Below, one piece after another: positions 32,634 through 43,374 of a stretch of DNA of 64,000 nt; the stretch's first letter is position 1; each line of letters starts with the position of its first letter. A model generated the notes under the pieces. That model had not been told where the DNA came from, did not search any database, and saw nothing but the letters and a program-made list of their open reading frames with translations. The DNA is from Asterella californica (Eukaryota; Streptophyta; Marchantiopsida; Marchantiales; Aytoniaceae): the NCBI GenBank assembly GCA_036924285.1, contig JAYKYS010000009.1, positions 20,378,001-20,442,000 on the forward strand. Direction: 5' to 3'. The position numbers and the translations under genes are program-made.

Positions 32634-35229
32634 AACGTTCTGCCTTCAGAGTGTAATCTAAAGACCACGAGCTATTGTCTCCCAGTTCGATCGAAGAACG
32701 TAATTTGAAACTTAAATTTGGTGTGTCACCAAAGTTGGCAAATACTAGCCTTGATCTTCACGAGCACCAAACCTCCTGCGCTAATTCGGACTGTAATTCC
32801 ATCGTTGGACCCAGATTCGCACGGTGTGTCAGCAGGTATCTCTGCTCAATGCACAGCCACGTCACAAGCTTATTTATCCATCCATACTTCAAATTCTCCT
32901 TAAAAAGGCATTCTACTTGGAAAAGACAAAAAAGAAAATTAGATTCGGATAAACTGTCAGCTTCAAGTTCAACTATGGAGCAACTGAAGTGTTTCGAGCT
33001 CTCGTTTACGCACAATCATGAAAGCCGAACTGAAAGTCCACAATTCACACCTCGAAGTTTCACCCATAGGTCCCTCCCACTCATTCCTTCCTTTGCTGTC
33101 TCCTCACTGTCGTTCACACATACATTGACTCCTCCGATAAGCCCAACCGATAGATGGATGGAACACGGCAACACAACTGACCAACCTTGCTTTCCTCCGA
33201 ATCAACTGTACAAACTGAAAGCTCAGCCTTCGCTGCTCTCGATCAAACCTCAGCTTCCTCCTCCGAAGTCCAGTCAGCCAATCATGGAAGGAGCTGCCAT
33301 AGTAAGTAGGGACTGCGCTAGCTCGCTCGCTCGCTCAAACATCACAGCAAGAACTGGAACTTCCAGCAAAAAAGAGATTGACGGACAGAGCGATCGGATA
33401 CTTCACCCCACAAGCATTCATTCATTCATTCACCGACTCTCTGTGCACGACCAGACCAGACTAAACGGGAGCCAGAAAGGAGCTGTTGACTTGCAGTTGC
33501 CAGGAGTACCCCAAGCTTGACTGAAATACTTGCAGAGCACGGGACATCGATCATTGTGTGCATAAAGGTACATATTGATCGGATAATAACGCTCCATAAC
33601 GTTCCCTACAGAGGCTAGCTTGTACACTATCTACTAACGAATCCAGTGGTGCGATGGTATACTTCCGAAACCATAACTTCTTATGGATGACGCTCTACGG
33701 ACCAAACAACGCGCATGTTAAGAACAATATTAATCACCAGAAGCTGTTTAGGGTGCTAAACAAGATGTGTAGCAGTTGACAGCGCCAAGAAACTCAGACA
33801 AACTCTTTCAGCTCCTCGACACAGCATGGGAGCTCTAAGTCTTCTGCATAATGCTTTGCTGTGTCATCCAAGATCCCAATAAACGACCGAGCACATGCTC
33901 CAGCGTTTCACTACTCTGCCAAGGATAAACATCGGAGTGATGACTGAAAGTTCAAAGATACATTCGTCCACGGGAATGGCAGATTGAATCAAGAACCACA
34001 CCCACACACTTAGGTAGCCCGCAAGAAGCCCGAGAAACAAAGAGGGGTGTGAATGTGCGCGAACTTCAGAATTTAGCGAATATCTGTAACCAAAGGGCGT
34101 ACCAACGGAAATGTATGTACCAGAGCCATTGCCGGAGATGGTACTCCCAGGTATGGGATTGCAATATAGAAGTCCTGTACAATTTGCAGTGCAGACAAAT
34201 CTATATGTCAGCAGAGTGTATCATCTATCTAAAGTGGACCATTAGCAAACCATTTAGTCAGTATTAAGAAGGACACTACGAGAATCTGCTTCTATTCACA
34301 GAGCGGACAGTAAACAGGGTAATCACCCATCCGAGGTGCGCACTATTAGTAACACTTTTTCTGCAGAATAGTCACTGCGCACATCTATTCAAAGAGCAAT
34401 GTTTAGAAGTGGAAAGTGCAGAAAGTGCAGAAAGCTACATCACTCGCTCTCGCCTTCAACGCCAGTACCTTCAAAACTGGACAACAAGACACTCAATGTT
34501 CTCTACCATTCCGATGAGATTTAAGGATATCGAAAAACTTGGTACACAATGTATATGTCTTGTGCTCCGCAGAAACCCATCTTTTCGATATTCTCAACTT
34601 CTCACCTTCGCAAAAAGCCATCATAAACAGCAGCACACATACAGCACCCAAGAAAACAGATCCTACACAAAACTTAGGGGACATGTAACCCCCATGGGCC
34701 ATTCTAGCTCTCGAAACCGTCCAATTGATCTCGAATACGAGTCGAATCACACACTACAAGGCACACGTGGACAATTCCACAACAATTCCACACACTTCTC
34801 CAATCGCACTCGCGGGAAGGGAATACTGTTGTGATTCTCCTTGGTTTCACCTTCAATCAAGCGACCGACAGAAACGAGTTGAACTCGAAAGGAAATTCAA
34901 AATTGTACAACCGTTGCTCATATCTGTGCTCACGAATCATGAACCGAACCAGGTCCGTCTCTCGGTCATTCACGAGAAAAATTCCATGTCAAGGCATTAT
35001 GTTCGTCTCCAAGGTCCCCGAACCGCTTTAGCTGAATCCCAAGTCATCCACTTGTTTGCAGCCGCAGTGCCGCACGACCGATAACATGCTACCATGGGAG
35101 CGACACCACCTACGGGAGTACCGTAATAGGTACATGGTAACTGTCCGCCAGGCGTGGTCTGGATATCCCGATCCACTACAGTGACTACAGTGCTAGACAA
35201 TCCTAGAAGGTGTAGGCTCAACTATTATC
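32634..35229. other. Intergenic sequence, no gene assigned
   Basis: Composition is moderately GC-balanced and unlike transposon DNA. It holds a 281-codon plus frame (32675-33520) that is Ser/His/Pro-rich with no domain, short GCTC and ATTC runs (33320-33440), and scattered short frames. If the candidate on the minus strand at 31828-32633 is real, this would be its upstream region. Confidence 0.4.
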
Positions 35230-35631
35230 ATATGGAAACTGAAAAATTCGTAAATCATGGGAAGAGTCACATCCGCTAAATAAATAAGGAGCCCCAACGG
35301 CCTTGTACAGTGAAATAACAGCTTGGTGGGAAACATAATCATTTGCTGAGATCACGTGCTGTTATATTTGGTTTTAACATCATACCAAATGATCCAAGTG
35401 TAAATTGCTGCTGGTTTCGTACATGAACATCGTAAGAGATAAAGTTCAGTGTCTAAATTAGAATATCTAAATTTATATTTGCAAATTTGAATGGCTAAAT
35501 TCGATTTTCTAAATTTTCATCTAAGCGAGAAACATAAACTCTGGAAAGAACAAAAACCCATAAGCACTGTCATTTCAACCGTTACCTATATACTGTAAGT
35601 AAACTCTTACTGACTTTTTCAGACATTCATT

Positions 35632-35705
35632 TATAAGCTATCCTTTCCTATGAAAAGGATTAGTCCATAAACTCATAACTCTAAGTGTACATGGGTGAAT
35701 AATAT
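35632..35705 (+). repeat. Hairpin module copy 1
   Basis: The stem is built on CTATCCTTT / AAAAGGATTAG, followed by AGTGTACATGGGTGAATA. The left arm of the second hairpin is missing. It is preceded about 80 bp upstream by AACCCATAAG, as in copies 2 and 3. Confidence 0.6.
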
Positions 35706-36156
35706 CTTTCCTCACGAACTTGTACAGGAAGCCGAGGGTGCAGTGTAAATTTAAATACTTTTGTTTTACTGAAGTACAGTGAAGGAAGCGAGGGGTGCAG
35801 TGTAAATTTAAATACACTTGTGTTACTGGGTTGCAGTGTAAATTTAAATACACTTGTTTTATTGGGGTGCAGTGAAGGAAGCCGAGGGTGCCGTGTATAC
35901 AGTGAAAAGTGCGCTTGATTTCGTGAAAACGTCCAAGTCAAATTGTGTCTAAATTTAAATTTACTTCAAAACGTCCAAGTCAAATATAATGTGTTAAATT
36001 TAATATATTAAAATAAAAAACTTAATTTAGACTTTTCTTGTGAGCGAAACACATTGCTTGTGAAAACCAGAAGAACCCATAAGTGCAGTGAGAATACCTG
36101 GAACGTATCAAGCTATAAGTGAAGTCTTCTTTACAAACCGAGTCAATGATTAAGAC

Positions 36157-36245
36157 ATAATTTAGAGCTAACCCTTCCTAAAAAAAAGGTTAGCTCTAAA
36201 TTATACCACATGTACACTGTGTAAGTGTACATGGGTGAATATACA
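36157..36245 (+). repeat. Hairpin module copy 2
   Basis: The first hairpin has 17-bp perfect arms (ATAATTTAGAGCTAACC / GGTTAGCTCTAAATTAT). The second hairpin has arms CATGTACAC / GTGTACATG at 36209-36233. GGGTGAATA follows. Confidence 0.85.
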
Positions 36246-36574
36246 GCCTAAACATGCATCTCCAACGTCCTTATACAGTGAATTTTGTTTTCTCTTATCA
36301 GAAAACGTGTAAATGTTATAAAACTATTTTATAGCAAGGTACTAAAAAATAAATAAGCATCCCCAACGTCCTTGTACAGTGAATTTCGTTTTTCTTATCA
36401 GAAAACGTGTAAATGTTATAAAACTATTTTATAGCAAGGTATTAAAAAATAGAATATATTCAAAACTGATATATGTTAACCCGTCTGGGAGTAGCCAACT
36501 CAGCAAGATATAACCCATAAGTGGAGTCCGGGTTGATGCGTTGTTGAGAAGATATCGAAACTTTTACGAGGACA

Positions 36575-36664
36575 TTAATATATGTTCTAACCCTTCTCGT
36601 CAAAAAGGTTAGAACATATATTAAACCCCATGTACACTTCGAAGTGTACATGAGGTGAATAAGC
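36575..36664 (+). repeat. Hairpin module copy 3
   Basis: The first hairpin has 18-bp perfect arms (TTAATATATGTTCTAACC at 36575-36592 and its complement at 36607-36624). The second is a perfect 24-nt palindrome at 36629-36652 (CATGTACACTTC and its reverse complement). AGGTGAATAAGCA follows. Confidence 0.88.
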
Positions 36665-36670
36665 AGCCTT

Positions 36671-37509
36671 AATTCATATATCGCTTCAAAAATGTGGTTT
36701 GTGGTTTCGCATGTTCCGTCTCTCTAAAAGATCCAAACAATGTTGTGGAGTTTCATTTAAACTAACCAACCTGTTGAAAGTGAAGAATCAAACTTACACT
36801 TTTAGTCATGAGCTAGATGCATATTACGTACATGATGGTCTAAACTTATTATATTCTACAACGAAAATTAAAGTTATTCATACTAAATGGATAGCGCAAG
36901 TACTAATGAATCCAACCAAGAAGTGAACTACGTTCCCTCATTATTTTTGCTTATCTTCTCAACTTTTGGATCATATTTTAATGTGTGATTCATCGGTTAT
37001 ATCTATTCTAAACTCGGCTAGGTGGAAAATCTTCCTTAAAGTATTCATGTAGTTCTTCCGACAACTGACTTTAGATACCTGAAGAAAGAAGTGATATGAT
37101 TCAATCATTTTATTAAGGATGATAAAGATATAGTGTTTTGAAATCTCAGTCTAGACCAGCAGCTAATAAAGAAAATGTGTCATACTTTGACCAAGTGTTC
37201 TATGAAGTTACGAGTAGAAATCTTAGACCGAGTTGAATGTTTTGACAACGCAATTTAAATCCAAGCAACACGATGTCTTTTGACAATCCAACAAATCGTA
37301 CGGCAGCTCTCTCTAATGCATAAAAAGCAAATATAACTTGTCCTTTAGATTCATGGATGATACCAAATAATCTAGCAAGCATGAACTATCCGCGTTTGAT
37401 TTACAAAATCACTCAAGAAATTCCTTATAAATATTGAGTTGTCCAAATATCAAGTTGATAGCAACAAAGAAATCATTTTATCGTCTTGATAAAATGTGTA
37501 TGAATAAGA
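36671..37509. other. No recognisable gene
   Basis: AT-rich. Frames at 36699-36926 (plus) and 37200-37382 (minus) have no recognisable motif. Confidence 0.4.
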
Positions 37510-38106
37510 GTAAAGTGATATCGTGTGCTGAGCAGAGACAATAAAAGAAAGAAACAATCACGAGAACAAGCTTCGCAAGATATACCAGCTCCCGCTTTAT
37601 ATACACTCTCGTTTTTTTCTAAGAACACCAAACAGAGAAACAAACCTGAGTGATTTATAATCGACACCCAACCTCCTAAAACAAGTGTTTAAATCTCAAC
37701 ATAGACCCAGAACTACCGAAGTGTAGCTCAAAGCAAGAAAAACACCCCTTTGCTATCAAAAAGCTTTGCATCAGTATCGCACGATTCAAACCTAGATCCA
37801 AACAACACCCATGTACAAGTCCTTAGCTAAAACTAGCTACCACAAGTCGTACATAACCAACTAGAATCTAACGAATCTAAAAAGACAAAAATTGTAGCAA
37901 AGGAACTAAAGAAGACTTATCTATGAACTTTCTTTTTTCGCCACACGGTCTTCTTTTTCGCCATTTGGTCTTGAATAATTCTTAAGCTGCTGCCTTACAT
38001 AAGTTCACAGTACGTGAGTTTTGTCCAAATTATGATCAAACATCCCCCTTGCATCTTTAGTATAACGCTAAGAACCACAAATATCCATTCAACATCGATA
38101 AGCTAA
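37510..38106 (-). repeat. LTR-A fragment, direct arm of an inverted repeat
   Basis: It starts with 'gatatcgtgtgctgagcagaga', matching 21116 onward, and follows the family to about 21540. It then jumps to the 22390-22500 region ('cttgcatctttagtataacgc'), so about 850 bp are missing internally. It ends beside the inverted copy at 38107. Confidence 0.82.
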
Positions 38107-39380
38107 GAGTAGGTCCACAACGCCTACCTAAAAATCCAAACTCGATGTTATGCATTATTGCTCAAATAATGTCATAGAACTAAAAATGAGTTTTTTACAC
38201 AACTTTCAGGTCTCCACTTTTATTGCATCAAGTGGTAGAGCTCATTGTTAGCTTCCCATTGGTATTTCATTTATCTCATATATGACAGAGCTATGAGGTT
38301 CAAATATGAGAAAATCAAGCTAAGCCCTAGTTATCGATGTTGACTGGGTATTTGTAATTCATGGCGCTATACTAAGGATGCAAAGGAACTACTTAGGAGC
38401 TACTTGGTCATTATTTGTAAAACTTTTCTGTGAACAGCAGCTCAAAAGATAAAGGAGCAACTTAAGAGGTTAGCTTGTGTCTATAACTTGTTGACCGATG
38501 TTTCAGAGGATTGGAAGATCCAATTCTTGAAGAACTCGGTGTTCTGATCCTGATAGATATTTTTGTTTGTCTACTACTTGAGGTTGGGTTGTTCTTCATG
38601 ATTTGTGAGTCAAGCTCTTCGTTCTTGGTGCCTATGTGATCAAGAGGTCATTATCTACGCATAAGAGAGGACCATACATAGATCAGATTGTTTTGTTGTG
38701 TGTGGTGAGTGAAATTAAGCCGTAGAGGAACAATTTATGTCAGTTTTTCACTTCTTGCGATTAGATTTCTCATCGTTATTTACGAAAAGAACTCCAAACT
38801 ATCTACTTGGGGTGTCGTTAGGATCAAGATAGCTCCTACCAGAGAAGACTAATCTTAGATCAAATGATCCGTGTTATGGATGTACGTGGTTTTAAGCCGT
38901 AGGGAGGAGGTTTTGGAGGTTAGATCACTTGTTACCGAAAATCAGAAATATCTTAACTACCAACATTCAGATCTAAAGATTTTTGGAGCCAACAGAGTCA
39001 AGAAGGAAGAATCATTCGACATTTGAAGACCGTTCGGAGAAAAGAAAAAGTTTTCAGATAGAGCTTCTTCATTTCTTCGCTATGATTTTGTCTTTTTGGA
39101 TGTGTTCTAGAATTCTAGTTTGTTATGTGTGGCTTGTGGTAGCTAGTTAGCTAAAGGCTTGTACATGGAAGTTGTTTGTACTACTCAAGTCTATTTCTCA
39201 ATTTTGTGTTCATAGAGAAAAAGAAACGGGAGTGTGTATAAAGTGAGGGTTGGTATACTTGCGAAACTTTTTCTTGTGGTTGTTTTTCTATTTCTTGTCT
39301 CTGTTCAATACACACAATATCTCCACAGTCAGGAACCTTGCATTTTCCTAGATAACTATCATACAAAATTTGATATAATA
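38107..39380 (+). repeat. LTR-A fragment, inverted arm
   Basis: The reverse complement of this stretch follows the LTR-A consensus from its right end (near 38113) to its left terminus (GATATAATA at 39380, family GATACAACA), with some internal loss. Segments 37694-37940 and about 38985-39190 are complementary to each other over some 200 bases with scattered mismatches, as are 38020-38100 and 38335-38400. A hairpin transcript could form. Confidence 0.82.
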
Positions 39381-39989
39381 GTGTGAAACTAGAATATATA
39401 AATAATCTTTTATACTCACGAGTGGATAAAACATGCATTAGATTGAGAAAGAGCTCCAAACCAATATTGCTCCGATTAGAAAAATAAGACAAAGGTTAGA
39501 GAATGATTTCCTTCTCCCACCATTCTGTAATAAATAGGAATCTCGATTAAATTTTCAAGTAGAATGGTCCATTCTCTTCAAGTATATTCAAGATCTAATA
39601 TTAGATATAAAAAGTAGACAAATCATATATAAAGTTGTTTCTAGGATCTTGATGCTGGGTACTAGAGTGTCGAAATTTGGTCATTCAATCGAATGTACTT
39701 GGTGTCAAGAGAACTAATCTCAAGTGCATTGTCTTATACATTGTGTTAAAGCTAATAGGCTTGGGAATTGATGCTAGAACATTTTAGACTACATGTCCCA
39801 AATTGGAATTTGAGTGCTCTTAGCATTTAACATAAACTCTTTGGTTTTTGGTCAATGTTGTCTCCCAACGAGAGTTCAACATGAAAATCTTTTCGCTCGT
39901 AACTGATTCATGCAATCCGGATAGCACATGTTTTTAAGATTTTTGAGCAACAACAAACTGAGGCATTATTCTCATAGCTAGACATTTCA
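39381..39989. other. No recognisable gene
   Basis: AT-rich spacer between the inverted LTR pair and an RNase H relic. Only short, unassignable frames are seen. Confidence 0.4.
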
Positions 39990-40260
39990 AAGAAAGATCA
40001 CCCGATCTTCTACGATAATAGACAGCTCAGTTCGGAAGAATGCAACCACTCCACCACAGAGTTAGAATGTATGAGAAGGATATTCGTTGTGCAGCACTTT
40101 TGTCACTACTTTCTAGGGAACTTATTTGTATTCCATGTCAACCATCAAGCCTTGAAATATCTAGTCAATAATAAGTCAACAAGATCACGACGATTAGCCA
40201 GATGGATGTTACTCCTGGAGTTCACATTTTCTGAAGCTTCAGAACTTTCTTTTACTTTAA
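39990..40260 (+). pseudogene. Gypsy RNase H relic
   Basis: Plus-strand sequence reads RQLSSEECNHSTTELEC, then FCHYFLGNLFVFHVNHQALKYLVNN and RRLARWMLLLEFTF. These match the RNase H start ('SRQLSPAERNYSTTE') and the 'DHQALKYL...RWxLxLxEF' block of gypsy elements. A likely catalytic Asp is replaced by Asn (HVNHQ). Flanks are unrecognisable. Confidence 0.75.
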
Positions 40261-40551
40261 AACTCTAAAAAATATATAAAAATAAATTTTATAAATTTTT
40301 CTTTTTCGAGTAAAAATTATCCTATTTTATTACATCTTGTTCAACAAAATTTTAACTAACTAACAAATTTAACTAATAAACTCTCGAAAATGCACATCAT
40401 CTAGAATCTTCACTATATATTAAGTGTTACATACATGCCAGAAGCAGCGGAGTAAACTTATAAGGAAAGCAATTCAACCCGTGCTCCAGCAAGCATAAAG
40501 GTGACTGCCTATCTAGTTTTAAAACATCCTATACTGCAGGTTTAATTGGTG

Positions 40552-40590
40552 ACCTAACCCTTCTCGCCGGAAGGGTTAGGTTATAAATAT
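40552..40590 (+). repeat. Hairpin module copy 4 (core)
   Basis: ACCTAACCCTT at 40552-40562 pairs with AAGGGTTAGGT at 40571-40581 around loop CTCGCCGG. The loop and CCCTTCTCG flank resemble copy 3. Confidence 0.75.
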
Positions 40591-40599
40591 GCCTGCTTA

Positions 40600-41840
40600 G
40601 ACCTGTACAAGTGAGTCGAGAGCAGCAATAAGTTCAAAACAAGCACCGAAGTGAAGCTCACCGTTGGCTTGAAATTGACAAAGAAAAAATAAAAAATTTA
40701 TTTTGTAGCATAAAATTGACTGAACGTAAAGGTGAATATGCTTGCTTGTTTTTTGGTCATATACTTAGTTGCTCAAGGAATCAAAAGTACTAGTACTCTC
40801 GAGGGGTTCATTAATGGTGTTTTAATTCAATTTTTAAAAAAACACGTGTAAGTAAAAATATATTATTTTAAATTATTTAGCAAAATTTTAAAAAATCATT
40901 AGAAGATACAGAGGCTTAATTTTATTTTAACTAAATTTTAAAGTAAAAAATAGAGATTTTTTTTAAAATAGTGAATTCTTATGAGAATTTCATTTTTATT
41001 CATAAAAGAAAGTATTTTAAATTAATAAAGTTGAAACAAAATAGAGATATTAAAAATCTTTTACTCCTCGAGCTAATAATCCTTTTCTAAAGACAATACT
41101 CGCTAGAGAATAAAGTTTTTGGTTTAGACTTCTTCAGTTATTTAGGGATAAGCTAACTCGTGCAAATTGTAAAAAATTAGTTCATTTTGCGCTTTCACGT
41201 ATATTTATTATATAAAGTATCACTTTGAGTAACATGTTACGTATAGGGTAAAGGGGCCATCCTATTTTCTTTTTCAGTCTTCATGTTTCAGTGTGAGTGT
41301 AAAGCCCAACCAGAAAAGATAATGGGTGTCTTGGCTTATCTGTAATCTAGACTTCTTGGCTTTCTGAAAAATCCAACTTCAAGAGCAAAGAGCGACAAGG
41401 GATTAGTAATGTCTCTAGGGAGTTGTATTATTTCTACAATATTTCTATATGAATTTCCTATTTTACGTGTCATTTTGCCTTCCAGCGTATTCATCTCCCC
41501 TTCACAACGAGGAGAAAGAAGAGAAAACAAGCGGATCCACTAGCGGGTGTAAAATATACGAAGTGGATTAGATGGATCTTTTGTTTCAACATTTTCTGCC
41601 ACATATTTGTTCTGAGGAAAACAGGTTAAATAGACAAACTTATATTTACTTGTTTGCTCCTACCAGTCCGTGAACCATGTTTAGAAACATGGTGCAACCC
41701 TGTGGGCACAAGTGCTATTGTGTGGAAAATTGTTAAAGATTTTGTTGAGATTTTGTAGAAGTCTTTAGACGGTGGCCCACCACACTATATGTCACTCTTT
41801 CAACGAGAAAATCAGTTTCACTGTTTGTTTCGCTTAATCG
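40600..41840. other. AT-rich intergenic DNA
   Basis: No gene seen. A perfect 18-bp inverted repeat (CCATGTTTAGAAACATGG) occurs near 41672-41690. Confidence 0.4.
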
Positions 41841-41846
41841 ATGACT

Positions 41847-41875
41847 GAACCCTTCTCTACGGAAGGGTTTGGCCA
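41847..41875 (+). repeat. Hairpin module copy 5 (core)
   Basis: GAACCCTTC and GAAGGGTTT pair around a TCTACG loop. The following TATAAATT-like 'cataaatt' matches the other copies. Confidence 0.65.
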
Positions 41876-41879
41876 TAAA

Positions 41880-43004
41880 TTAAGCACAGCCCCTTCTCTG
41901 CTACCTGCTGAACTCAGCTTATGAATTTACCTTACGGCTATTCTTGATTATTTGAAGTATATGGGAGATTCGAGCCACTGAAACGACATTTTTACCTTTC
42001 TCCTTAACTTGCATATCCATGCCTTCATCTCGAAATACTCCGGCCGCAGCAGTGCATTGGACCACACGGATAGTACCTTGTACACCTATGCATGGTCTCA
42101 GCCACAAAATGACTTTAGTGTTACCTCCACATGGAGGTCAGGCAAGAGAGGTCATGTAGGGAAGGCAGAGGGTTACTACGAGCCTATGTATACTTCATAC
42201 TGGTTGTCCTGCGAAATGTTCTTCGTCTGAACGATGCTTGCTCCTTTCAACTCGCTTGATATTTACATGAACTGTTTGAGGGCATTCATTCGACGCAAGG
42301 CTGGTCCTGTTATTTGCAGACGTAAATCTAAAGCTCCCTGGAAGCCCGCCTCACAACTGCAAGAGAAGATACAACACAAATATGAAGTGGCAGCTCTACC
42401 CTCTCAGATCCCAAACCTAGTCCAGTTACCCTTAAGAGGCTGATTTCAAAAGAAGTAACCGGAAGAGTTTCTATACAGCATTTCCAAACGTCGTATAACA
42501 TACACTCATCAAATAAACCCTTAAAATGGCAGTATGACCTCACCCTGAAGACAATCAAGGTGTCCCATCCGATATCGCTCTAGGTAGCCCGAGCCTTTCA
42601 AGGACACGTTACGCTAAAGCCTAGTTTTCATTGCTGGGTAGATATGGAAATTCCAAAGCGACATTCCAGTTACCCGTGTACCGACAGTGTGAGAGCCAGA
42701 GCCCTCGCTTTGCTTAGCGTGGAAAATTTAATCTGAGGCAGCAGCGGGTTAGTCTGCTCAGCCCCATTACCATCTAGAGTAATTAAGTAATCATCCATGT
42801 CTCCTAATCCACAGCTACATCAATAATTTTCTACAGTTCAGAGATGATACAACACCCACGTATACACACAATGCTTCAACTCTTCTCTCTAATTCCGAAG
42901 TGCCAGCCAACCACTCCTTGCTGAATTGATTTTCTAATTCTAACTAAAAAGCCTTCCAACTAAAATCGAAAAAACTAAGTACTAAATCCACTAGATCTAA
43001 CCTT
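41880..43004. other. Intergenic, no gene assigned
   Basis: Balanced composition. Frames at 42009-42230, 42234-42443 and 42328-42558 lack any recognisable motif. It may be the 3' flank of the gene ending at 43005. Confidence 0.4.
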
Positions 43005-43374
43005 TCATTTCCATTTGCCTTGGTAGACCGGGGTCTCTTGTAAGGACTTGATCTTTAAACGATACCTTTGTCCTCTGGGGACTGCCTGCGAGGGGCCCAA
43101 ACCTGTATCTCCAGCTCTCTTGGGCATGTCGTAATATATATAGCCCACCAATGTGTTGCATAGTGCACAACGTAGTCTTGTTCTTTTCCGTTGGATTCCC
43201 CAAGAATCCAAAGAGTCAAAGAAAGGGAAACACTTGTTCTCGTCTTGTTGGCGAAATTTGCTCATATCTATCTCCATGAATGACAAAGTTCCTCGATTTC
43301 CCGCTTGGAAGTAAGTGTCGGGAGGATAAAGCAAGTTGGAACTCACATTCAAATAAACCCCACACTGCCTACAG
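43005..43374 (-). CDS. Host gene, last exon: two-CxxC protein of the Yippee/CULT-like fold
   Basis: The minus-strand frame ends at a stop at 43005. It has a CRQCG pair, YPPDTYFQAGNRGTLSF, a WGIQRKRT segment, the second pair CALC followed by NTLVGYIYYD, then GPSQAVPRGQRYRLKIKSL. Paired CxxC motifs about 65 residues apart, with 'LVGY' after the second, are the mark of the zinc-binding beta-tent fold (Yippee, Mis18, cereblon CULT). Small plant proteins with this layout exist; I cannot name the orthologue. The open frame extends to an ATG at 43418, but GTGCAG at 43375-43380 (minus) is a good splice acceptor just before the first CxxC, so I treat 43374 as the exon start. Upstream exons were not found. 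This is the best host gene in the window. Confidence 0.55.

Larger units (their letters stand above)
35230..36670. repeat. Repeat field: paired hairpins and short tandem repeats
   Basis: Three copies of a structured module (35632-35705, 36157-36245, 36575-36664) are mixed with tandem units. At 35739-35900 'gtgcagtgtaaatttaaata' recurs three times and 'gcagtgaaggaag' twice. At 36257-36455 a 101-bp unit beginning CATCYCCAACGTCC is present twice in tandem, and a related motif occurs at 35285. No coding sequence is seen. Confidence 0.8.

Noticed and set aside
32675..33520. 281-codon plus-strand ORF
   Set aside because: It has no domain and low-complexity Ser/His/Pro composition, and short tandem GCTC and ATTC runs lie inside it. 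Chance openness is likely.
35632..36664. Hairpins as bacterial-type terminators or CRISPR repeats
   Set aside because: The DNA is clearly eukaryotic. Arm sequences differ between copies and spacing is irregular.
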